Shown here piece after piece: positions 56,801 through 64,000 of a stretch of DNA of 64,000 nt (within the stretch, counting starts at the first letter, position 1; the number at the start of each line of letters is the position of its first letter). A model generated the notes under the pieces. It had not been told where the DNA came from. It ran no database searches and worked only from the letters and a program-made list of their open reading frames with translations. Where the stretch lies: positions 124,001 to 188,000 of the forward strand of contig MU385864.1 in assembly GCA_022497145.1 (NCBI GenBank), in the 5' to 3' direction. This DNA comes from Rostrohypoxylon terebratum (taxonomy: Eukaryota > Ascomycota > Sordariomycetes > Xylariales > Hypoxylaceae). The position numbers were made by a program, and so were the translations under genes.

Positions 56801-57786
56801 CCAAACAGAGCCAAAAAGAAGTCTATAATTCAGCCTCACTTGACAAGTCCCGACATTTCGACAGTTAGTTGTTGGAAAACCTCGTAGGAGAAAGAGGAGG
56901 TTGAAGTCGTGTTTTCATTCGCCTAACCCTTGAAATCTTGCGTGCTGAGCGTGCATAGCAGTTGGTTGCTTGGCGCTTTTTGGGCATCGAGATATGATCC
57001 TCGTCAGCTTATACCTACAAGACATATTGAAGTCCAATGGCCCCCAACGAGGCTACGATAAGCCAAGCGATGCCACGGTCTTTTCAGAACTGTGAAGCTA
57101 TTTCCATCTATTACTCTTAGCATGTGTTTCTTGAGTAATGTGTTCGGAATCACTCAAGCTGGTGTCTTATCTAGGCACGACTCCATGCGGATTTTATAGC
57201 AAAGGCTTAGGATTGAACATCTGATAGCCGATCAATCCTGGTCTGGTTGCGGTTATGTAATTCTATACAGCACGACACGGCACGGCACCTATCAGGAGAG
57301 GAATCACAACAAAGATACCAATGACGCTAACGGGAATAGAAGCTAAACCTTGAACTCACAGACACACCTAGCCTTTCATGGCTTCTGGTGGTCTATTATG
57401 TCTATTATAGCTTTCTTGTGGCCTCTAAAAAGTCTGTCTTATCTGCTGCAGAATGCTTTTTTGTCTTATCACATAACCCCCCTGAACAAAACGTCAGTCC
57501 GGTTCAACTAAAGTCTCTCGTTCAAGATAAATTTTCCTACTATAAAATCCCTCTTTCTGTGATGGAAGAAATCTCGAGTGCTTGGTCATACCTACATATT
57601 ATATCCACATACACATACACATATATTTGTAGGTATGGTGCAGCCTAGGGAAGTCAATAGCCTTAGATCTATTCATACCGAGTGAACACCAAATACAGTC
57701 CTCATCGCCAACCAATTATAATCTACCTACCATTGTACAAAGTATAAGTCGGCGAATTCCACCGAATCGGATCTATCGACGCCAAA
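53880..57786. other. 3.9-kb intergenic region
   Basis: Between the starts of the membrane protein gene (-) and the GNAT gene (+). 53990-54260 read on the minus strand is pyrimidine-rich and fits a 5' leader. The longest open frame (56277-56804, minus, 175 codons) lacks an upstream ATG and any known motif. No tRNA, rRNA or transposon was recognised. Confidence 0.55.
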
Positions 57787-59560
57787 ATGACAATCCGAGT
57801 CTCTCTCCTTACCGAAGCAGACATACCAGGTGCTGTATCTGTGATCCAGTAAGTGTTACCTCACTCCTCCAGCCTGCCGGCAAGTAACAACCCGAAGCCT
57901 ACGCTGCTACGGGTCTACACATATGCTGTATTGTATTGTACAATACCTACATACAATACATACCTAGTAGTATGACCTACTGCGCTGCTGTGCTGTAAGG
58001 ATACCGTCGTATCGAAAGGGGGTGCGCAAAGGGGGGCGCTGCGGCTGATGAGCTCTTTACCATTCATGCTAACCCGACCTGCCAACCACTAAAGAGAAGC
58101 ATTTGCGGATGATCCGTACAGAAATTGGGTCTTTGACAACTCCACGGTACGCATTGTCTTTCATTTTTCCAAGTTGTGTGTCTACCTTACCTAGAATCTA
58201 GATACTATTGCGAATTCCAATGTTTCAAAGTCAGCATGTTTCTCCTTTCCAAATATTCCACAAATCGCCAAGCCCCAAATCTCCACGAACGTACGGATAC
58301 GCCAGGGCACTCCGTTTCAAAGGCGTGGAGATGGGCCGCGCAACGTGGGTTATATTGCCCATTCCCAATTGCCTGTTTCCCGCATCCGCGTATAGCCCAC
58401 TCGTCACGCGAGTGCGTTTCCCGGATAAATTAATTACCTAGAAAGTCGCCATTGTTTCGCCTCTATAGGGGCACAGGTCGAATCGCATTCGTGATTGGTT
58501 CTGCGTGCTTGTTTGTATACCTGTGTAGTATACCTAATACTGACGCCTCTCTCTAGTTCAACGCGCAGCGCAACGCGGCCTCTCTTGGCATCCGCTGTCG
58601 CTGGGGCATGCGCAACGGCATCTTCCACGTCGCGAAGGAAGAGGGCAGCGATGAGGTCCTCGGCGTCGCTTGTTGGCTGAGGCCGCAGGCGGCGGGACAG
58701 CCGTCTACCTGGCACGACTGGGTCGAGGGCTGGAAGCTGTGGCTAAACCAAGTCGGGATGAATCTCGTCTACGGTCGCGGGGGTCTCAATGTCAAGGTGA
58801 GTTTGAATCGCATTTCCGATCACTTCCCCTAAGTCACGCGAGTAAAAAATCTCCACCTCCTTCTTCGAAGAAGAGAAAAGAAAAAGAGACAAGCATTTTG
58901 ATCTACCGACTTAGCTACATTTCACGGGTCATTACTTTTTTTTCGCTTCTTTCTCCCCTTTCATACTACCTTGGCGCGTATGATTTGGAAGAACATGATT
59001 CACCAGTCGGAACAGGAGGTTGCTCTCTTGGAGAAGGGAGAGAGAGGGGCCCCGCCTCGCCTTCGCAATGCGCATGGGTCGTTTCAGCGCCTGTGTCAGC
59101 GCAGCGATCAGGACACGAGATCATCTCGACTTTTAACACACCTCTTCGAATCATAATCATAACCCTAAGCAAAATGAAAGAAAAAAAAACATTAAAGAAT
59201 GAAGTCGCTAACCTGATGACAAATATCTAGCGCTATTACATCTGGAAGGAGACCCAAGCCAAAGCCCAATCAGCCGTCTGGACCGACCCTAAGGGCTACT
59301 ACTTCCTCAACATCATGGTCGTGTCACCCAAGGCCCAAGGCAAGGGGATCGGGCGCGCCATGATGGAGGCCGTGACCGACCAAGCCGATCGAGAAGGCAT
59401 GAAGTGCTACCTCGAGTCCAGCCGGGACGTGCCCAACATGCAGATCTACGGCCGCTTCAGCTTCAAGTTCGCGAAGGAGCTCGAGTGCGACGACGACGGC
59501 ACCGCCATCAAGCTTTACGCCATGGTCAGGGATCCCGTCGAAAAGTCGCTCGCGAACTGA
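57787..59560 (+). CDS. GNAT-family N-acetyltransferase
   Basis: Four exons, 57787-57848, 58096-58147, 58557-58796 and 59231-59560; 227 aa. The joins give VIQEAFADDPYRNWVFDNST, then FNAQRNAASLG, then GGLNVKRYYIWKE, all in frame. The acetyl-CoA-binding motif V-V-S-P-x-x-Q-G-K-G-I-G-R is at about 147-160, preceded by the beta strand YYFLNIMV. The typical C-terminal GNAT part follows (CYLESSRDVPNMQIYGRFSFKFAKE). The EAF-x-DDP N-terminus is common in fungal GNATs of unknown substrate; a small-molecule amine is likely but unproven. The introns are unusually long for this window: 247, 409 and 434 bp. Confidence 0.88.
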
Positions 59561-60630
59561 TCGTGCGCGCCCTGCGCACCCTTGGGCTATAGGGTCGCTC
59601 TTATCGCTTGGCTGTCCTTTTCAAGAGGTGCGCACGAATTCTTTCTCTATGCCCAACTGAAGCTGGTCACCGGCAAGTGGGATATGAAGATGCTATCTAG
59701 TTTGATCGTCCTTGGTAGTCGATCGTAATATCTTTGATATACTAACGCAGAAATCTTGGAAATGTTGATCTCAAGCTTCTGGACGTCATCGAGCCTCTGC
59801 ATTCAAGAAATATACTTGGCTGCGTCTTATTATTTTCACATGAAAGTCATATGCATTCAATGCTCCTATGATTTAAGGGGTCGGTTATACTCTCCTATAC
59901 AACTACAGCCGAGGTTAATCAAAAGCATGTGTTCGTTGAGCCAACATGTAATTTTACAGATAGTTACTAGGTAGAGTGCGCGTATGATCAATCGGATTTC
60001 TGTAAGGCTTAAGCCACTGCATTGTGCCGTACTGTGGCTCTTGGATGACAGCCAAGAATTCGCTCAGATGATAGTCTATAATCGTATAACCAGTGTCACA
60101 CAGTAATGCAGTAGAGATTGTTGTATTCTCATTTATCCTGCATGCCAAACCAGATAGCTACTGCGTAGCTCACAATACAGCTTTCTACACACCAACTTGG
60201 TGGTGTGTCCTAGAGCAAGACTCGTTTTAAGTGCAATAATCAAGATGCATTCACATATCATCGCGTAAAAATCATTGGTAGTGAATTATCAATCATAATA
60301 CAATAGAAGCCAGCCCCAGCAAGCTTCGCGTAACGCCGGTCTATCCTATCCGAACCTACTACCTAGGATTCCCAAGACAGGACACCACTCTCTATGCGTT
60401 TTGTGCGTGCCATTCGCCCCCCCCTCCTTTTCTTTTCAGAAAAAAACAGGTGTGTCCAGTCCGATCTCATAGTATTGGGTCTTGCTTTCTCTAAACTCCG
60501 CAAAGACGAAATATACAAGGTAACTGGGGGTGTGGAAGAGGAAAACTCATAACCCCCAATTCGAGAGGAAAAACTCGAGACGAGGCGGAGGCTTGTTGGA
60601 TGAGATTAGATATTATTGGGTAAGAGGCAT
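59561..60630. other. convergent 3' region
   Basis: 1.07 kb between the stops of the GNAT (+) and NADH dehydrogenase (-) genes. No feature recognised. Confidence 0.5.
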
Positions 60631-62496
60631 CTACTCTCGGGAGACGTCTCGTCCGTAGAGCTTGGCCTTGACCCAATCGAGAGCAACGAGAACACGGTTT
60701 CGGGCTAGCAAACAGTTAGTATAAATCATGTATAGGATAGAGGGGTATACATACTGCTGAAACACATGCTCAAGTAAGCGCTTCGCCAGAAGAGGTACGT
60801 AAGCTTGCCGCCGGTGGCGACATTGCCGTTAAGCCAAGCGACATCAGCGACCGCCTTCTCACTGCCGATGTAAGCCAAGCTTCCCTGGTGAGAGTAGTGG
60901 AAAGGCTTGACATCCTTGATGCGACGAAGTTGCTTCTCGGTCTCTTCAATCTCCTGTGTAACCTCGGGCGTGCTGCCGGGCTTGAGGTTGAGACCGGAGC
61001 TAAGATCACGGACCTTCTGCTCTAGATACTCCGTCCTAGCCATGTTGTTGAATAGTCTGGCGAGGAAAGCGCCTTCTTGGGAGGCAACCTGGGCAGTTGG
61101 CGCGTATCCGGCGACAGCGCAGTCGCCCACAGCCCAGATATCTCTGGCACCCTGAACGACAAGGTACTCGTTGACGGCTAGACCACGTCGCGAATCCTTC
61201 TGGGCGGGGATTTGGGACATGAGATCCCTAACGATGGGGCGAACAGTGTTACCCGTAGCCCAGACGAGAAGTCCGTATGGGATGGAGACAGTAGTCTTCT
61301 TGCCGTCAGGACCGGGAGCTTCAGCCTCAACAGTCTTTTCGGTTACCCGTTTCACCATTGTCTTAGTCATGATGTTGATATGCTCCTCCTTGAAGGTGCT
61401 TTCGGTGTAATCGATAAGTTGCTTGCTGAACATGGGTAGAACGTTGGGTAGGGCCTCGATCAGAGTGACCTTGAACCGCGGGGCAATGTCAGGGATAAGC
61501 TTCTGGATATCCTCATCGAAGAAATCCCGCAGCTCGCCGGCGAATTCGACACCGGTAGGGCCACCGCCAACAACCACCATATGGAGAAGACGGTCAACCT
61601 CGTCGGGTGTCTGATCCTTGAAAGCAGCAGTTTCGACACAATCCATGATCTTGGTGCGGATAGCCTGGGCATCTTTGATCTCCTTCAGGAAACAGCTGTT
61701 CTCACGGACGCCAGGAATGCCGAACGTAGCATTCTCGGCACCCACGCCCACCACGAGCATGTCATAAGGAACTTCGGTCTCGTGTACTTTACCCTTGATG
61801 TCACTGTTGTCGGTAATCTTAATAACCTTCTTCTCGACGTCGATGTGGGTAGCCTCGGCTTCGTAAAACTTGGCAGCGGCTTTCTTGTGACGCAAAATTT
61901 GGCGAACAGGTTCCATAATAGAGCGGTGCTCGATATTTCCGGTGGTACATGAGGGCAGTAGAGGCGTGAAGAGGAAGTAGTTACGGGGCGAGATCACAAC
62001 AACATTGTAGTTGGCAGTGTCCAACTTCTTGAGTAGAGCGACGGAACCCCATCCGGTACCTTTGAAGAGAAATAATCAGGTCATGGAAAATAATACTAAT
62101 TAGCGCCAAAATTAGGTACTCACCAAGGATCACCAAGGTCTTCTTATTAGGATTGGGGTTGTATTGCTCTTCAGGGTGACGGTCCAAATAGCCATCATAG
62201 ATGACAGCACCAAGCCCGGCGATGAGGGATAAGTAGGTCAAGCGCCATGTCCATCTGAGAGTTCTGCGGATTTTGCCAGGCTTCTTCTTCGGAGCCGCAT
62301 CAGCATAGGATCGCGTGAATTGGCGGGGGAGGACTGGAGCTCTTCCACGTGCTCTTGCGACAACGTTCGAGGTGGACGTTGGGTTTCGCGGGTATGACGT
62401 CGTGCTAAAGTTGACGGCGGGCGCATGCGCATGCACAGACAATTGTCTGCTAGCCGGGCCTGTGAGCCGACCTAATGCCCTCGAGGACGACGCCAT
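60631..62496 (-). CDS. external alternative NADH:ubiquinone oxidoreductase (type II, NDE-type)
   Basis: Three exons, 62496-62124, 62059-60755 and 60704-60631, with introns of 64 and 50 bp; 583 aa. The enzyme oxidises NADH and reduces ubiquinone without pumping protons, on the inner mitochondrial membrane. The FAD-binding motif VILGTGWGS (122-130) is split by intron 1. The NADH-binding motif is MVVVGGGPTGVEFAGEL, and the second FAD motif is DIWAVGDCA. The conserved C-terminal membrane-binding helix SRNRVLVALDWVKAKLYGRDVSRE-like is restored only by the 3' exon (STRNRVLVALDWVK). Residues 1-66 form a basic presequence, followed by a hydrophobic segment (TYLSLIAGLGAVIYDGYL, 87-104), which suggests an inner-membrane anchor with the catalytic part in the intermembrane space. 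No EF-hand is inserted, unlike the calcium-dependent NDE-1 type. Confidence 0.94.
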
Positions 62497-64000
62497 CGGA
62501 AGGTAGCCAACGGCGAGGTTACCGTGAAGGCAAAAAGGATAAAAGACGAACGGCGTCGAACGGATGCTTTAGGGAGACACAAAAATATAATCGGGAAAAA
62601 AAAAGGTTTCGTGGGGCGGGAGGTTATCTAAGACGATCAATAAAAATGCGAGATACATATGGTAAGGGTCAGCAAAGACTCATCGTCAATTGGAATGAAC
62701 GTGAGGAATTTTTAGGTGGATCAAGACGAAATCCGTTTTCTTTTTTTTGTTAACTTTTCCACAAAAGGAAAAGAGCTTACCTCTATCGAAGTCCGCGTCC
62801 GTGGATTAACAGGGATCTTCTAGTAGTTTACAGCTCCTGCAGTGTCCCGCCAAGGACCATGACGATTTCCTACAGGTTCGGGTTTCCTTTTTTATCCAAC
62901 GAGGCTAGGCCAAATATGGACAAACTTGTCCTGAAGCTGATTAGTCATCTCGTAACCCCCACCATGAACAAACCCTATTTTGATCGGAGATAAGTTGAGG
63001 TATTTAAGTATTCATAATTTTAGACTTTCACCGGTTTAATTTTTGAATTGTTCGGTGTTCATAAGTCCGGACATCTTTAATCTTATCTTACTTCAAATAC
63101 TTCGTTCTTATTTTTCTTCGTACAATATCTTCACTACTTATAAGTATGGTTTGTTGGGTTGACGAGGCGCGGATCTCAATGCTCGGGATGTATCAGCAGC
63201 CCGACTCGGAAAGATAAGGGCCTCGGATATGATTCGGGCATCCGGAGACATCTCTTTTCGTCACACTGCTGAATCCGTTCCGCCGGACTTATCGAGTCAA
63301 AGGTTAGGTCCAGCGCTTACAAGGAACTGCAACGGTGCTGCTTAACTCTTTACGATTTATAGTAAGAAATAACAGATGAAACTCAAGTCATATCCCCATT
63401 ATCCCTTTCGCGGATGTGGTAACGGAGGTGGGATGGTTTGAATAGGGTAGGTAACCCCGGATTCCAGATTCCGAATAACGAATTAGCACAACTTCAAGAG
63501 TCTGTGTCAAATGTCTAGCTCAGCCAACAAGATTACGGATCATAGTATGCATTCAACATCTTTTAGCAGGCCGTCTACAGCGTTTCCACCCCTTACACCC
63601 CTTACGGTGCAAACCTCGCATGCCCGAAGACAGAATTATCTTAGAATCATAAGCCACTTCGAGTCTCAACAAGAGTAAAGAGGTTGAGGTTATGCGTCTC
63701 ATCTGTGTTATCGGATATAAATCAAATCCATGGGCTGTCGGATCTTCATCGCCTACATTACATATATGTTGAGGACTGTCAACCCGCAACTCAACATTGG
63801 CTTCTCACCAATATGTTCCCTCGCCATAACTGCAACATTATGCATGCCCGTTGAAATGGGCTATTGTTGGATCGAACAATAAGATAATTCTCTCTTAAAA
63901 CCTTCCTTTTACCAAGACAATATGTGTCTCACCCCGTGCATAGGTTGATCGGTGGGGGTAGAGGTTGACACCTAGTATAATATGTATCCCCCAACCACAC
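62497..64000. other. right-end intergenic region
   Basis: 1.5 kb upstream of the NADH dehydrogenase gene. The first 300 bp should hold its promoter. No open frame above 92 codons and no repeat or RNA gene were recognised; a gene could begin beyond the window edge. Confidence 0.5.

Noticed and set aside
56277..56804. 175-codon minus-strand open frame
   Set aside because: It has no ATG at its start (opens with TTG), contains GTAAGA just after the first residues, has erratic Cys/Arg composition and no known motif. It remains possible as a fragment but is not supportable.
6224..60367. Recurring CCTAGG palindromes in non-coding DNA
   Set aside because: About 15-17 occurrences in 64 kb is what chance predicts for a six-base word; only the local arrays at 14646-14666 and 35887-35907 look non-random, and they have no further support.

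Overview
The window looks like nuclear DNA of a filamentous ascomycete (Pezizomycotina, probably Sordariomycetes). The genes are interrupted by short GT-AG introns, mostly 43-85 bp, often with a CTAAC-type branch site shortly before the acceptor. There is a HET (heterokaryon incompatibility) gene, several fungal DUF families (DUF6594, DUF7702, DUF7137) and a type II external NADH dehydrogenase. Nothing bacterial or viral was seen, and I found no tRNA, rRNA, transposon or CRISPR array. All exon joins were worked out by hand from splice sites and reading-frame closure. Each gives a coding length divisible by three, but none has transcript support.

Layout. 1-11672 is gene-poor: one acidic protein gene (4114-4908) amid simple repeats. 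11673-20809 holds IBA57, a Cwf23/DNAJC17-like spliceosomal J-protein, a DUF6594 membrane protein, an unrecognised protein, KTI12 and a DUF7702 membrane protein. 21824-33958 is the densest part: HET protein, PPIL2/Cyp8-type U-box cyclophilin, PTM1-like seven-transmembrane protein, NDUFAF7/MidA methyltransferase, CDK11-like kinase and a DUF7137 secretory-pathway protein. 36416-46719 has an RRM-type protein with a 10-nt microexon, DCP2, a USE1-like SNARE and a BRCT protein with a very acidic tail. 48679-62496 has an unrecognised conserved-looking protein, a single-pass membrane protein, a GNAT acetyltransferase and the external NADH dehydrogenase. The last 1.5 kb is empty.

How the genes relate. 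This is a housekeeping neighbourhood, not a biosynthetic cluster. Mitochondrial functions recur (IBA57 for Fe-S maturation, NDUFAF7 for complex I assembly, NDE for the rotenone-insensitive NADH bypass). So do RNA functions (Cwf23-like, PPIL2, CDK11, RRM protein, DCP2, and KTI12 for tRNA wobble modification). I see no evidence that they are co-regulated, apart from the tight divergent pair NDUFAF7/CDK11, which shares a 432-bp promoter.

I did not find a clear new biological system. The items most worth a second look are the two proteins I cannot place (16609-18066 and 48679-50064), the BRCT-acidic protein, the HET gene, the 10-nt microexon, and the tandem repeats that imitate branch sites inside the DCP2 intron.
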